From: Pseudomonas sp. RC10
Lineage (GTDB): Bacteria; Pseudomonadota; Gammaproteobacteria; Pseudomonadales; Pseudomonadaceae
NCBI RefSeq assembly: GCF_038397775.1
Contig: NZ_CP151650.1
Location: forward strand, 1,302,001-1,366,000
Length of the DNA: 64,000 nt
Reading direction: 5' to 3'
Part shown: piece after piece, positions 48,789-60,570 of the stretch
Layout of the letters: each line of letters begins with the position of its first letter
Position numbering within the stretch: position 1 is the first letter of the stretch
The notes under the pieces: generated by a model
Database searches by the model: none
Told to the model about the DNA's origin: nothing
The model's input: the letters and a program-made list of their open reading frames with translations, nothing else
Made by a program: the position numbers and the translations under genes

Positions 48789-49826
48789 TTACGGCGCAGG
48801 GTTTGGCTGATCCTTGTGAATCGCCTCGATCCCCGCCAGCACTTCTTCCGACAACACCAGTTCCGCGCTCGCCAGGTTGCTGTCCAACTGCTCCAGCGTA
48901 GTGGCGCCGATGATGTTGCTGGTCACGAACGCACGGCTGGTCACAAACGCCAGCGCCATTTGCGCCGGGTCCAGACCATGTTCACGGGCCAGTGCGACGT
49001 AACGGGCGCAGGCCGCTTCCGATTGCGGATTAAAGTAGCGGGTAAAACGACTGTAAAGGCTCAGGCGGCCTTTCGCTGGGCGGGCGCCGTTGGCGTATTT
49101 GCCCGACAGCAAACCAAACGCCAGCGGCGAATAGGCCAACAGACCGCACTCTTCGCGAATCGCGACCTCGGCCATGCCCACTTCAAAGCTGCGGTTGAGC
49201 AAGTTGTACGGGTTCTGGATGGACACCGGGCGCGCCAGACCATGAGCGTCGGATTCCGCCAGGTACTTCATCGTGCCCCACGGCGTTTCATTGGACAGGC
49301 CGACGTGGCGGATCTTGCCCGCTTTCACTTGCTCGTCAAGCACCTGAAGGGTTTCCAGCAGCGGGGTGAAGGTTTCATCGCTGTGGGTGTAGCCCAATTT
49401 GCCGAAGAAGTTGGTGCTGCGCTCCGGCCAGTGCAGCTGGTACAGGTCCAGATAGTCGGTTTGCAGGCGTTTCAGGCTGGCATCCACGGCGGCCACGATG
49501 TGGTCACGGTTGAATTTCAGATGGCCGTCACGGATGTAATCGATGCCGTTGCCGGGGCCGGCGATCTTGCTGGCCAGAATCCAGTTGGCGCGATCACCGC
49601 TTTTCTTGAACCAGTTGCCGATGATGGTCTCGGTGCTGGCGTAGGTTTCTTTCTTGGGCGGGACCGGGTACATCTCGGCGGTATCCATGAAATTGATACC
49701 GGCATCTTTGGCCCGTTGGATCTGGGCGAAGGCCTCGGACTCGCTGTTTTGCTCGCCCCAGGTCATCGTGCCGAGGCAGATAGCGCTGACATTCAGGTCG
49801 GTTCTGCCCAGTTTGCGATAGTCCAT
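48789..49826 (-). CDS. tas: NADP(H)-dependent aldo-keto reductase (Tas-like)
   Basis: 345 residues, aldo-keto reductase family. MDYRKLGRTDLNVSAICLGTMTWGEQN matches Tas; catalytic Asp and Tyr lie in FMDTAEMYPV and the Lys in WILASKIAGPG, His in YQLHWP. In E. coli Tas suppresses tyrosine auxotrophy; the natural substrate is unknown. ATG 49826 with GGAGAG upstream; upstream in-frame codons are unconserved. Confidence 0.9.
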   Translation of the reverse strand: MDYRKLGRTDLNVSAICLGTMTWGEQNSESEAFAQIQRAKDAGINFMDTAEMYPVPPKKETYASTETIIGNWFKKSGDRANWILASKIAGPGNGIDYIRDGHLKFNRDHIVAAVDASLKRLQTDYLDLYQLHWPERSTNFFGKLGYTHSDETFTPLLETLQVLDEQVKAGKIRHVGLSNETPWGTMKYLAESDAHGLARPVSIQNPYNLLNRSFEVGMAEVAIREECGLLAYSPLAFGLLSGKYANGARPAKGRLSLYSRFTRYFNPQSEAACARYVALAREHGLDPAQMALAFVTSRAFVTSNIIGATTLEQLDSNLASAELVLSEEVLAGIEAIHKDQPNPAP

Positions 49827-50065
49827 CTGGCTCTCCTTTAGAAAACAGCCATAAAAGCAGGTTGAAATTTTTTTCGCAATCTGGATAATTCCGCGTCTCT
49901 TTGTCGTGGGAGTGATGCCCCGCGCCACAGACACCGCTGCGATCGAACGCGCTGACCCGAGCCCCCTATAGCGTTCGTGCCCGGCGGCCTTTGACTTGTC
50001 AAAGACCGTACTAATGAGTATGCTCCGCCGTCTATTTTTCAGGGCGGCCTTTGAGGCTATAAAGA

Positions 50066-50494
50066 ATGAAAACTTTTACCGCTAAACCGGAAACAGTAAA
50101 GCGCGACTGGTTCGTCGTCGATGCTGCTGGTCAGACCCTGGGTCGTCTGGCCACTGAGATCGCGAGCCGTCTGCGTGGCAAACACAAGCCGGAATACACT
50201 CCGCACGTCGACACTGGCGACTACATCGTCGTGATCAACGCTGAGCAAATCCGCGTCACTGGTGCCAAGACCACCGACAAGATCTACTACTCTCACTCCG
50301 GTTTCCCGGGCGGGATCAAGTCGATCAACTTTGAAAAGCTGATCGCCAAAGCTCCTGAGCGCGTGATCGAGACCGCGGTCAAAGGCATGCTGCCCAAGAA
50401 CCCGCTGGGTCGCGACATGTATCGTAAGCTGAAAGTCTATGCGGGCGCTGCACACCCTCATACTGCTCAGCAGCCCCAAGAACTGAAGTTTTAA
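50066..50494 (+). CDS. rplM: 50S ribosomal protein L13
   Basis: 142-residue ribosomal protein, [22 protein letters not shown] start and [21 protein letters not shown] conserved core. Forms an operon with rpsI (14-base gap). In E. coli L13 autoregulates its operon; the leader here carries a 12-base direct repeat (GGCGGCCTTTGA at 49983 and 50043), which might be relevant. RBS TGAGG. Confidence 0.98.
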   Translation: MKTFTAKPETVKRDWFVVDAAGQTLGRLATEIASRLRGKHKPEYTPHVDTGDYIVVINAEQIRVTGAKTTDKIYYSHSGFPGGIKSINFEKLIAKAPERVIETAVKGMLPKNPLGRDMYRKLKVYAGAAHPHTAQQPQELKF

Positions 50495-50508
50495 CGGAAT
50501 AGTTCATT

Positions 50509-50901
50509 ATGTCGGCGACTCAAAATTACGGCACTGGCCGTCGCAAGACCGCAACCGCACGCGTTTTCCTGCGTCCAGGTACCGGTAACATCTCCATCAA
50601 CAACCGCTCGCTGGATTCGTTCTTCGGCCGCGAAACTGCCCGCATGGTAGTTCGTCAGCCGCTGGAACTGACCGAGACTGTTGAGAAATTCGACATCTAC
50701 GTCACCGTCATCGGCGGCGGTGTGAGTGGTCAAGCTGGCGCAATCCGCCACGGTATCACCCGCGCTCTGATGTCCTACGACGAAACCCTGCGTAGCGCAC
50801 TGCGCAAAGCAGGCTTCGTGACTCGCGATGCTCGTGAAGTTGAACGTAAGAAAGTCGGTCTGCGTAAAGCGCGTAAGCGTCCGCAGTACTCGAAGCGTTA
50901 A
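50509..50901 (+). CDS. rpsI: 30S ribosomal protein S9
   Basis: 130 residues, with [17 protein letters not shown] near the N-terminus and the C-terminal [11 protein letters not shown] tail that reaches the P-site tRNA. Ends with a strong terminator. Confidence 0.98.
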   Translation: MSATQNYGTGRRKTATARVFLRPGTGNISINNRSLDSFFGRETARMVVRQPLELTETVEKFDIYVTVIGGGVSGQAGAIRHGITRALMSYDETLRSALRKAGFVTRDAREVERKKVGLRKARKRPQYSKR

Positions 50902-50920
50902 TTCGCTTTCGTTCAAAAAG

Positions 50921-50957
50921 AACGCTCAGTTTCCTCAAGGAACTGGGCGTTTTTTTA
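50921..50957 (+). terminator. Rho-independent terminator after rpsI
   Basis: AACGCTCAGTTTCC and GGAACTGGGCGTT pair with mismatch, then seven T. Confidence 0.9.
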
Positions 50958-51160
50958 TGGACGTCTATTATTCAGTGTGACGAGACGAATCAACCGTGGG
51001 CGCCGCGTTATACAAGGCCTCCCGGTTTAAACCGAAAGGTAATCCCCTTTTGACCTGGAGGGGCGTTGGTTACCCATCGGCAGGACGTTTGGCAGCTAGA
51101 TAATAATGCACAGGGAAGCCTGACCAAGCGGGCTTCTACAAGCTGATGGGAGAGGACGGA

Positions 51161-51754
51161 ATGAGCAATGACGGCGTGAATGCAGGCCGGCGTCGCTTCC
51201 TCGTCGCAGCCACCTCTGTGGTGGGCGCCGCAGGAGCGGTTGGAGCTGCGGTCCCGTTCGTGGGGTCATGGTTCCCCAGCGCGAAGGCCAAGGCGGCAGG
51301 CGCGCCCGTCAAGGTCAACGTCAGCAAGATTGAGCTGGGTCAGCAAATGATCGCGGAGTGGCGTGGGCAGCCCGTGTTCATCGTCCACCGTACCCCTGAA
51401 ATTCTCAGCAATCTGGGCAAGCTCACCGATCAGCTCTCCGACCCGGAATCCAAAAATTCAACCCAGCCCGCTTATGTTGACCCGGTCGTTCGCTCGATCA
51501 AGCCGGAAATGCTGTTACTGATCGGGATTTGCACCCACCTCGGTTGTTCTCCGACCTTTCGCCCGGAAATCGCCCCGGCTGACCTGGGCAAGGACTGGGT
51601 GGGCGGTTATTTCTGCCCTTGTCACGGCTCCCATTACGACCTGGCCGGACGCGTCTACAAGGCGCAACCTGCACCGCTGAATTTGCCAGTGCCGCCGCAT
51701 TCCTACGAGTCGGACTCAATCATCGTCATTGGTGTCGATCAGGAGAAAGCGTAA
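51161..51754 (+). CDS. petA: Cytochrome bc1 Rieske iron-sulfur subunit
   Basis: 197 residues. N-terminal twin-arginine motif (RRRFLVAATS) and membrane anchor send it through Tat. 2Fe-2S ligands Cys124/His126 (CTHLGC) and Cys152/His155 (CPCHGSHYD), disulfide Cys129-Cys154. Oxidises ubiquinol and passes electrons to cytochrome c1. ATG 51161 preceded by GAGAGGA. The stop TAA shares its last A with the petB ATG. Confidence 0.97.
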   Translation: MSNDGVNAGRRRFLVAATSVVGAAGAVGAAVPFVGSWFPSAKAKAAGAPVKVNVSKIELGQQMIAEWRGQPVFIVHRTPEILSNLGKLTDQLSDPESKNSTQPAYVDPVVRSIKPEMLLLIGICTHLGCSPTFRPEIAPADLGKDWVGGYFCPCHGSHYDLAGRVYKAQPAPLNLPVPPHSYESDSIIVIGVDQEKA

Positions 51755-52965
51755 TGAGCAAATTCATGGACTGGATCGATGCACGGTTTCCTGCGACGTC
51801 AATGTGGGAAGACCACCTCAGCAAGTATTACGCCCCCAAGAACTTCAACTTCTTCTATTTTTTCGGCTCGCTGGCCCTGCTGGTGCTGGTCAATCAGATC
51901 GTGACCGGCGTCTGGTTGACGATGAGCTACACGCCCTCGGCCGAAGAAGCGTTCGCGTCCGTCGAATACATCATGCGCGACGTTGAATACGGCTCCATCC
52001 TGCGTCTGCTGCACTCCACGGGCGCCTCGGCGTTCTTCATCGTCGTCTACCTGCACATGTTTCGCGGATTGCTCTATGGCTCGTATCAGAAGCCCCGAGA
52101 GCTGGTATGGATCTTCGGGATGTTGATTTACCTGGCGCTGATGGCCGAAGCGTTCATGGGCTATCTGCTGCCCTGGGGGCAGATGTCGTACTGGGGCGCG
52201 CAGGTGATCATCTCGCTGTTCGGTGCGATTCCGGTGATTGGCAATGACTTGACCCAGTGGATTCGCGGTGACTACCTGATTTCCGGCATCACCCTCAACC
52301 GGTTCTTTGCCTTGCATGTGGTGGCGCTGCCCATCGTGATTCTCGGGCTGGTGGTGCTGCACATTCTGGCGCTGCACGAGGTCGGCTCGAACAACCCGGA
52401 CGGCGTCGACATCAAGAAATACAAGGACGAAAACGGCAAGCCGCTCGACGGCATCGCGTTTCACCCGTACTACACCGTCAAGGACATCGTTGGGGTCGTG
52501 GTCTTCCTGTTTATTTTTTGTTCGATTGTGTTCTTCTTTCCCGAGATGGGCGGGTACTTCCTCGAAAAACCCAACTTCGAGCAGGCCAATGCGTTCAAGA
52601 CACCGGAGCACATCGCACCGGTCTGGTACTTCACCCCGTTCTACGCCATTTTGCGGGCGATCCCTGACAAGCTGATGGGGGTCATGGCCATGGGCGCGGC
52701 GATTGCGGTGCTGTTCGTTTTGCCGTGGCTGGACCGAAGTCCAGTGAAGTCCATGCGTTACAAGGGCTGGCTGAGCCGGGTCTGGCTGGTGTTGTTCTGC
52801 GTCGCGTTCGTCATCCTTGGCATTCTGGGAGTGCTCCCGCCCAGTCCGGGTCGCGCCTTGCTGTCTCAGGTGTGTACGTTCGTGTACTTCGCCTACTTCA
52901 TTCTGATGCCGTTCTACACGCGGATGGAGAGGACCAAGCCGGTTCCGGAAAGGGTGACAGGCTGA
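51754..52965 (+). CDS. petB: Cytochrome b of the bc1 complex
   Basis: 403 residues, eight or more membrane helices with the b-heme His pairs in the first four helices (LHSTGASAFFIVVYLHMFR, RFFALHVVALPIV). PPW-like LPWGQMSYWG lies at the quinol site. Holds heme bL and bH and both quinone sites. Reads TAATG with petA and TGATG with petC. Confidence 0.97.
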   Translation: MSKFMDWIDARFPATSMWEDHLSKYYAPKNFNFFYFFGSLALLVLVNQIVTGVWLTMSYTPSAEEAFASVEYIMRDVEYGSILRLLHSTGASAFFIVVYLHMFRGLLYGSYQKPRELVWIFGMLIYLALMAEAFMGYLLPWGQMSYWGAQVIISLFGAIPVIGNDLTQWIRGDYLISGITLNRFFALHVVALPIVILGLVVLHILALHEVGSNNPDGVDIKKYKDENGKPLDGIAFHPYYTVKDIVGVVVFLFIFCSIVFFFPEMGGYFLEKPNFEQANAFKTPEHIAPVWYFTPFYAILRAIPDKLMGVMAMGAAIAVLFVLPWLDRSPVKSMRYKGWLSRVWLVLFCVAFVILGILGVLPPSPGRALLSQVCTFVYFAYFILMPFYTRMERTKPVPERVTG

Positions 52966-53744
52966 TGAAAAAGCTACTGGCTGTTTTTCTCCTGGCGGCC
53001 TTGCCCCTCGTGTCGTTCGCGGGTGAGCACGGGCCAGACCTGGAAAGCGTCGATATCGATGTCTCCGACAAGGTCGCGATGCAGGACGGGGCGCGGACGT
53101 TCGTCAATTACTGCATGGGCTGCCACAGCGCCAAGTTCCAGCGCTACGAGCGGGTGGCCGACGACTTGGGCATTCCTCACGAGCTGATGCTCGACAAGCT
53201 GGTGTTCACCGGGGCCAAGATTGGCGATCACATGGTCGCCGGGATGCAGCCTGCTGACGCCAAGGTCTGGTTCGGCGCCGCTCCGCCCGATCTGACCCTT
53301 GTGGCGCGGGTGAGGGGCACTGACTGGCTCTACGGCTACCTGCGTTCCTTCTATGAGGACCCTGCAAGGCCTTGGGGCGTGAACAACAAGGTCTTCCCGA
53401 ACGTGGGCATGCCTAACGTGCTCGTCGGGTTGCAGGGGCGTCAGGTGATCGGTTGCAAGCAGGTGCAGGCGGTCGAAGACGGCAAGAAACAATACGACCC
53501 GCTCACCGGCTCGCCGCTGACTCACGAAGCCTGCGATCAACTGACCATCGTGCCCAAGACCGGTACGTTGACCGAGGAGCAATTCGACGAAAAAGTGAAA
53601 AACCTGGTGACCTTCCTCGCGTACTCGGCCAACCCGGTCAAGCTTCAGCATCAGCGCATCGGGACTTATGTGCTGCTCTATCTTGCGGTCCTGTTCGTCT
53701 TTGCGTACCTGCTCAAACGCGAATACTGGAAGGACGTGCACTGA
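52965..53744 (+). CDS. petC: Cytochrome c1
   Basis: 259 residues. Sec signal ends after SFA (19). Heme c motif CMGCH (Cys50, Cys53, His54), Met ligand region in the later PNVGMPNV area, C-terminal membrane helix (YVLLYLAVLFVFAYLL). Passes electrons from the Rieske protein to cytochrome c or cbb3 oxidase. Last gene of petABC. Confidence 0.96.
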   Translation: MKKLLAVFLLAALPLVSFAGEHGPDLESVDIDVSDKVAMQDGARTFVNYCMGCHSAKFQRYERVADDLGIPHELMLDKLVFTGAKIGDHMVAGMQPADAKVWFGAAPPDLTLVARVRGTDWLYGYLRSFYEDPARPWGVNNKVFPNVGMPNVLVGLQGRQVIGCKQVQAVEDGKKQYDPLTGSPLTHEACDQLTIVPKTGTLTEEQFDEKVKNLVTFLAYSANPVKLQHQRIGTYVLLYLAVLFVFAYLLKREYWKDVH

Positions 53745-53841
53745 CGGCAGGCGAATCCGGCGACGACTGTCACGCGCCCTGAGGCGCCTCATTCGGGTAA
53801 TGGCCCCAGAGCGGGTATAGTGGCGGGCGAAAGATTGCAGA

Positions 53842-53858
53842 ATTTACTTTGAGTAAAT
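53842..53858. promoter_or_regulatory. Palindrome upstream of sspA
   Basis: ATTTACT-ttg-AGTAAAT is a perfect 7-base palindrome, 20 bases after a possible -10 (TATAGT, 53816-53821). Could be an operator; no known regulator matched. A GC hairpin with a T run (about 53,910-53,938) follows in the leader. Confidence 0.35.
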
Positions 53859-53973
53859 GAGCTATCTTGTCGCCCGCGACGAACACCTGCTGTTTGTGGA
53901 TGTTGCCGGAGGCGCCTTCAGGGCGCGTTCGTTTTTTGTGCTTTCGAAAATTCAACAAGCGAGGAGGACCGCC

Positions 53974-54591
53974 ATGGGCGTGACCAATCGGTTGGCCTGT
54001 TACTCCGACCCCGCCGACCACTATTCCCATCGCGTGCGCATCGTGCTCGCCGAGAAAGGTGTCAGCGCCGAGATCATCGATGTCGCGGGAGGTACCCAGC
54101 CTGCCAAGTTGATCGAAGTCAATCCGTACGGCAGCGTACCCACGCTGGTCGACCGGGACCTGGCGCTGTACGAGTCGACTGTCGTGATGGAATACCTGGA
54201 TGAGCGTTACCCGCATCCGCCTTTACTGCCGGTGTACCCCGTCGCCCGTGCCAACAGCCGTTTGCTGATTCACCGCATTCAGCGTGACTGGTGTGGGCTG
54301 GTGGATATCATTCTGGACCCTCGCAGCAAAGAAGCTGCCCGTGTTCAGGCGCGCAAGGAGCTGCGCGAAAGTCTGACCGGCGTGTCGCCACTGTTTGCGG
54401 AAAAGCCTTTTTTCCTCAGTGACGAGCAAAGTCTGGTCGACTGCTGTCTATTGCCCATACTCTGGCGCCTGCCGATTCTGGGTATCGAATTGCCGCGGCC
54501 CGCCAAGCCGCTGCTTGATTATATGGAGCGCCAATTCGCGCGCGAGGCATTCCAGGCAAGTCTGTCTGGTGCCGAACGCGACATGCGCTAA
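53974..54591 (+). CDS. sspA: Stringent starvation protein A
   Basis: 205-residue GST-fold RNA polymerase-associated protein: N-terminal thioredoxin-like half ([21 protein letters not shown]) without the catalytic GST residue, and a helical C-terminal half. Affects stationary-phase and virulence transcription. ATG 53974 has GAGGAGGA in front; an in-frame extension of 39 codons upstream is open but not conserved. Operon with sspB. Confidence 0.94.
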   Translation: MGVTNRLACYSDPADHYSHRVRIVLAEKGVSAEIIDVAGGTQPAKLIEVNPYGSVPTLVDRDLALYESTVVMEYLDERYPHPPLLPVYPVARANSRLLIHRIQRDWCGLVDIILDPRSKEAARVQARKELRESLTGVSPLFAEKPFFLSDEQSLVDCCLLPILWRLPILGIELPRPAKPLLDYMERQFAREAFQASLSGAERDMR

Positions 54592-54609
54592 GGCCTAAGG
54601 AACCGTTCG

Positions 54610-55023
54610 ATGAACTCCAGTCGCCCCTATCTGATCCGCGCGCTCTACGAGTGGATCGTGGATAACGATTGTACGCCGCACATTCTGGTCAACGCCGAAT
54701 ACCCGGCGGTGCAAGTCCCGCAAGGCTTCGCCAACGACGGTCAGATCGTCCTCAACATTTCGCCAAGTGCCGTGCGTCATTTGCACATGGACAACGACGC
54801 GGTGAGCTTTGAAGGCCGCTTCGGCGGCGTTCCCCATAGCTTGTACGTTCCGGTTTCTGCGGTGATGGGCATTTACGCTCGCGAAAACGGGCAGGGCATG
54901 GTCTTCGACCTGGAGCCTGCCGTGGATGATGACGAAGACCTGGACGTGGATGACGACATGCCGCCACCGGACGACGAGCCGCCACGCCCGACCGGCCGGC
55001 CGAGTCTGAAAGTGGTCAAGTGA
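54610..55023 (+). CDS. sspB: ClpXP adaptor SspB
   Basis: 137 residues: N-terminal ssrA-tag-binding domain (SSRPYLIRALYEWIVDNDCTPHILVN) and an acidic linker (DDDEDLDVDDDM), ending in the ClpX-binding tail RPSLKVVK. Delivers ssrA-tagged proteins to ClpXP. Confidence 0.95.
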   Translation: MNSSRPYLIRALYEWIVDNDCTPHILVNAEYPAVQVPQGFANDGQIVLNISPSAVRHLHMDNDAVSFEGRFGGVPHSLYVPVSAVMGIYARENGQGMVFDLEPAVDDDEDLDVDDDMPPPDDEPPRPTGRPSLKVVK

Positions 55024-55044
55024 GTTGACTGCGTGTAATGAAAA

Positions 55045-55071
55045 AGGCGATCCCGAGGGATCGCCTTTTTT
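55045..55071 (+). terminator. Rho-independent terminator after sspB
   Basis: AGGCGATCCC-gag-GGATCGCCT stem, then six T. Confidence 0.92.
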
Positions 55072-55096
55072 GTATCCGGTGTCTCGTCACCGACCC

Positions 55097-55188
55097 CTGT
55101 AGGAGCGAATTCATTCGCGAGAGGGCGTCACTGCCAATGCATCTTTATCGTCCGTGCTGCCGCCTCGCGAATAAATTCGCTCCTACAG
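55097..55188. repeat. REPIN, GAATTC class
   Basis: CTGTAGGAGCGAATTCATTC at the left and TCGCGAATAAATTCGCTCCT at the right; inverted, 44 bases apart. Between convergent sspB and the BON lipoprotein gene. Confidence 0.92.
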
Positions 55189-55239
55189 ATATCCGACATC
55201 ACCCCTAGGCCACCTACAGGTTGATAGTTCGTAGACGCC

Positions 55240-56937
<1,698 letters not shown>

Positions 56938-56941
<4 letters not shown>

Positions 56942-58752
56942 GGCGCGGTGTCCGGCAGGCGCTGCACCTTGCCATCGACGAACTGAGCCCACGGCAATTG
57001 ACGCTCGATACGCTGGCCCTGACCGATGGTCAGGCTGCCCGACAGGCCGTCGATGCGGCTTTCCGGCAGGGTTTTCAGCTGGGTGAGACGAGGCGCCAGG
57101 CGATAGGCGTCGATGCCCATGGCGTACAAGCGACCAAGGCTACCCGCTGCCTGTGGCCATTGCGCGGTGACTTGTTGACGCAGTGGGTCATTCGCGTTCA
57201 GCAGCCAAGGGGTTTCACAGAAGCGTACACCGGCCAGGTCGTTGTACATCGCCTGATCATTGCTGTTGGTGAACAGGTGCGACGTGGCGTAGACAGGGAC
57301 GTCACCTGCGTACTGGAAAACCATGGTCGGTTTGATCTGTTGCGCCTGCTGCGGCGTAGCGGCCAGGAACATGAAGTCGACGTCCTGACGGCGGGTCGGT
57401 TGAGCGGCGGCCTGGGCTCCGGTGGTGCTTTGCAGGCGCTGGGCACGACCTTCGCTGTTACGCAGTTGGAACAGGTCGGCGACTTGCTGAGCCAGTTGTA
57501 CCGGTTGATCGATGCGTTCGACGCCCAGCAGGGTGCCGCCCTTGGCTTGCCAGCTCTGACGGAAAGCATCGAGTACGCGATCGCCCCATTCGCCTTTCGG
57601 CACCATGGCCACCGCGCTGCGCTTGCCATCGGCCCAGGCGCGACGGGAAACCTCGCGGGCTTCGTCTTCGGCGGCAAGGCCGAACTGGAACAGCTCGGCC
57701 GGGCCTTGAGCGCCGGAATCGCTGTAGTTCAGGGCGAGGGTGGTGATCGGCAGTTGTGGGTGAGCGCTCAGTTGTTTGACCAGCGGCTTTTCCAGCGGAC
57801 CTACTACCAGTTGAACCCCAGCAGCTTTGGCCTGGGCGTAGAACGCATCCATGGAGGTCACGCGGGAGCTGTCGAAGACTTCAATCGCAGGCGGCTTCTG
57901 ACCGGCCTGTTGCGCTTGATAGTGAGCCGCCATGAAGCCGTCACGCAGGGCGCGGGACACCGAAGCCAGCGGACCGTCCTGCGGCAGCAGCAGGGCAATC
58001 TTGGTCAATGGCTCGCTTTTCAGATCGCGCAGTTGGGCGAGGGTGGTTGGCAATTGGCGGGCGGCAGGGTGCTGCGGGTTCTGCGCCTTCCAGTTGTCGA
58101 TGGCCGCCTGTTGCTGTTCCAGCGTGCCCGCACCTTTGACCGCGCGTGCCAGGCTCAGCCAGCCGCCCATGTCATCATTGGCGGTGCTTTGCAGTTGCTC
58201 AGGTGGCAAGGCTGCAACCAGCGCCCAGATGGCGTCGTTGTTGGCGCTCAAGGCATCGCCTTGCAATAGCGGGCCCATGAACACACGTTCGCTGGCGGCT
58301 GCGAGGGTCTGGCCGTCGGCTTCGAGGGCGCGGGCGCGAACGGTATGGGTGCGGGTTTGCAGATCGACCGGCATTTCGCCGAGATGCTGCAGGCTCGGGT
58401 GGTTCAGGGCGGTCAGCGCAGCCTTTGGCTGACTGCGGCCCAGCGCCAGTTCGGCAGACAGGGTGTTGGCGTAGATTTGCTTGTCGGTCTTGAGCTGGTC
58501 CAGCTGGACCTGTTCGAGAATGCTGGCAGCGCGGCCGGGGTTATTCTGGCGTGCGGCCAGGTCGGCGGCGGTCAGTCGCAAGAGCGCGGCCTGATCGGGT
58601 GTTTTCGCCGCAGCGGCTTGTTCGAGCAGCTGCTCGATGCTGGCGTCGGGTGTGCGTGGCAGTTCGCCAAGACTGGAGGAGGGCGAACCGGCACAAGCGG
58701 CCAATAAGGCAGCCAGGCAGAGGGCAGAGAACAGCCGCAGGCAAGCGATCAT
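56938..58752 (-). CDS. lpoA: Penicillin-binding protein activator LpoA
   Basis: 604-residue outer-membrane lipoprotein that activates PBP1A from outside the sacculus. Lipobox LLAAC, Cys20. N-terminal TPR-like helical half (about 35-250) and a C-terminal periplasmic-binding-like half (about 255-600). ATG 58752 chosen. Divergent from rsmI across 255 bases. Confidence 0.94.
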
Positions 58753-59007
58753 GTGTGTGTTCCTGATACTCAAGCAAATAAGCGTGGAATTGTACCCAAG
58801 CACTGGCCGGGGCGCGATGTTGTCGGCGTTAATGCCGCGATATGGGTCGCCTTCAAGCGCAACCGGGCGTTTCAGTCGGTGTGTTTCCCTGATTCACAGC
58901 GACGACAGGAATCGCCTCGCGAATACCTCGGTCCATTTTTCAATCTCCCTGTTTGGGTCGCCTTAACCTGTACAATGCAGGCTTTGACTGAACATGAGGT
59001 GTGCGCT

Positions 59008-59880
59008 TTGACTGCTCCGGGTGCTTTGAATTCCACTACAGGCTCGCTTTATGTGGTGGCCACGCCGATCGGCAACCTGGATGACATGAGCGTGCGAGCC
59101 TTGAAGGTGCTGCGCGAGGTGTCGCTGATTGCCGCTGAAGATACCCGGCATTCATTACGACTGATGCAGCATTTTGGCATTTCGACCCCCTTGGCCGCGT
59201 GCCACGAACACAACGAGCGGGACGAAGGCAGCCGTTTCATTGCGCGTTTGCAAGCGGGCGATGATGTGGCGCTGATTTCCGATGCGGGTACCCCGCTGAT
59301 CTCAGACCCGGGTTATCACCTGGTGCGCCAGGCCCGTGCGGCGGGGATTCAAGTTGTCCCGGTGCCAGGGGCGTGCGCGTTGATCGCGGCACTGTCGGCG
59401 GCGGGGCTGCCGTCCGACCGTTTTATCTTCGAAGGCTTTCTTCCGGCCAAGTCGGTGGGGCGCAAGGCTCGGCTCGAATTGCTGAAAGAAGAACCGCGTA
59501 CCGTCATTTTCTATGAAGCGCCGCACCGAATTCTTGAATGTCTGCAAGACCTTGAAGGAATCTTCGGCGCAGACCGTCCGGCAGTGTTGGGGCGTGAATT
59601 GACCAAAACCTTTGAGACACTGAAAGGTCTGCCATTGGGTGAGCTTCGCGCGTTCGTGGAAGGCGACAGCAATCAGCAGCGCGGTGAGTGCGTGGTCTTG
59701 GTGGCAGGCTGGAGCGAGCCGGAAGGCGAAGATGCGATTGGTGCCGAAGCTCGCCGCGTGCTGGATCTGCTGCTGGAGGAAATGCCCCTCAAGCGTGCAG
59801 CGGCGCTGGCTGCGGAAATCACCGGCGTGCGCAAAAACCTTCTGTATCAGGTGGCACTGGAGAAGCAAAAAGGGGCGTAA
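59008..59880 (+). CDS. rsmI: 16S rRNA C1402 2'-O-methyltransferase
   Basis: 290-residue tetrapyrrole-methylase-fold enzyme; with RsmH it doubly methylates C1402 in the decoding centre. GSLYVVATPIGNLDD, EDTRHS, SDAGTPLISDPG are signatures. The start is uncertain: TTG 59008 with GAGGTG upstream gives the usual family N-terminus; ATG 58975 would add 11 residues. Divergent from lpoA. Confidence 0.93.
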   Translation: MTAPGALNSTTGSLYVVATPIGNLDDMSVRALKVLREVSLIAAEDTRHSLRLMQHFGISTPLAACHEHNERDEGSRFIARLQAGDDVALISDAGTPLISDPGYHLVRQARAAGIQVVPVPGACALIAALSAAGLPSDRFIFEGFLPAKSVGRKARLELLKEEPRTVIFYEAPHRILECLQDLEGIFGADRPAVLGRELTKTFETLKGLPLGELRAFVEGDSNQQRGECVVLVAGWSEPEGEDAIGAEARRVLDLLLEEMPLKRAAALAAEITGVRKNLLYQVALEKQKGA

Positions 59881-59967
59881 GGGATACCCGTCAGCCTGTC
59901 ACATAAATTGGCGAGAGGCTTATTAAAGCTTGTTCTTGTGCCGCCCTGCCATTAACCTTGGCGGCGG

Positions 59968-60330
59968 AGAGTCGATTGGACAGTCGCTGCCTTTCATTGT
60001 TCCGCAATGAAGGGGGGAGGAAAGTCCGGGCTCCATAGGGCGGAGTGCCAGGTAACGCCTGGGGGGCGCGAGCCTACGGAAAGTGCCACAGAAAATAACC
60101 GCCTAAGCGCTTCGGTGCCGGTAAGGGTGAAAAGGTGCGGTAAGAGCGCACCGCACGTCTGGCAACAGTTCGTGGCTAGGTAAACCCCACTCGGAGCAAG
60201 ACCAAATAGGGTTCCAAGGCGTGGCCCGCGCTGGAACCGGGTAGGTTGCTAAAGATGTCCAGTGATGGCCATCGTAGAGGAATGACTGTCCTCGACAGAA
60301 CCCGGCTTACAGATCGACTCTCCACCTTTC
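59968..60330 (+). ncRNA. rnpB: RNase P RNA (class A)
   Basis: Catalytic RNA that trims tRNA 5' ends. Begins AGAGTCGATTGGACAGTCGC and closes with the complementary GATCGACTCTCC. The core GAGGAAAGTCCGGGCTCC, ACAGAAA, GGTAAACCCC and the P4-forming 3' block ATAG-GGTTCC are present. Ends uncertain by a few bases. A weak promoter (TTGTTC, 17 bases, TAACCT) lies just upstream; the sequence downstream is AT-rich with a T run. Confidence 0.95.
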
Positions 60331-60532
60331 CCCACTTCCTGCTTTTTTCTCTCGTAGAACCCCTCCTCGTAATACCGAAAAAATCTTAAACCTCATAAAT
60401 CACATTAACTTCAAACCTCATCTTTTTGAGTTCGCTCGGATTTATCTGTCAGACCATTCCGAATTTCCCCAAAACTCATCTGTTACCCGTCGTAAATCTC
60501 CGTCCTGTAAGGGTTTTCCTTAAGAAGTCGCC

Positions 60533-60562
60533 TTGACGGTGTGGTGGGCGCATTCCTATAGT
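60533..60562 (+). promoter_or_regulatory. Sigma-70 promoter of the dcw cluster
   Basis: TTGACG, 18 bases, TATAGT, about 75 bases upstream of mraZ and overlapping the MraZ repeats in its start region. Confidence 0.8.
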
Positions 60563-60570
60563 GTGCGCAA

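Noticed and set aside
49991..50024. Promoter TTGACT ... TATGCT before rplM
   Set aside because: Spacer is 22 bases, too long for sigma-70; no better -10 at 16-18 bases.
53857..53973. 39-codon N-terminal extension of sspA
   Set aside because: GST fold starts at the ATG at 53974, which has a strong GAGGAGGA; the extension lies over a leader hairpin.
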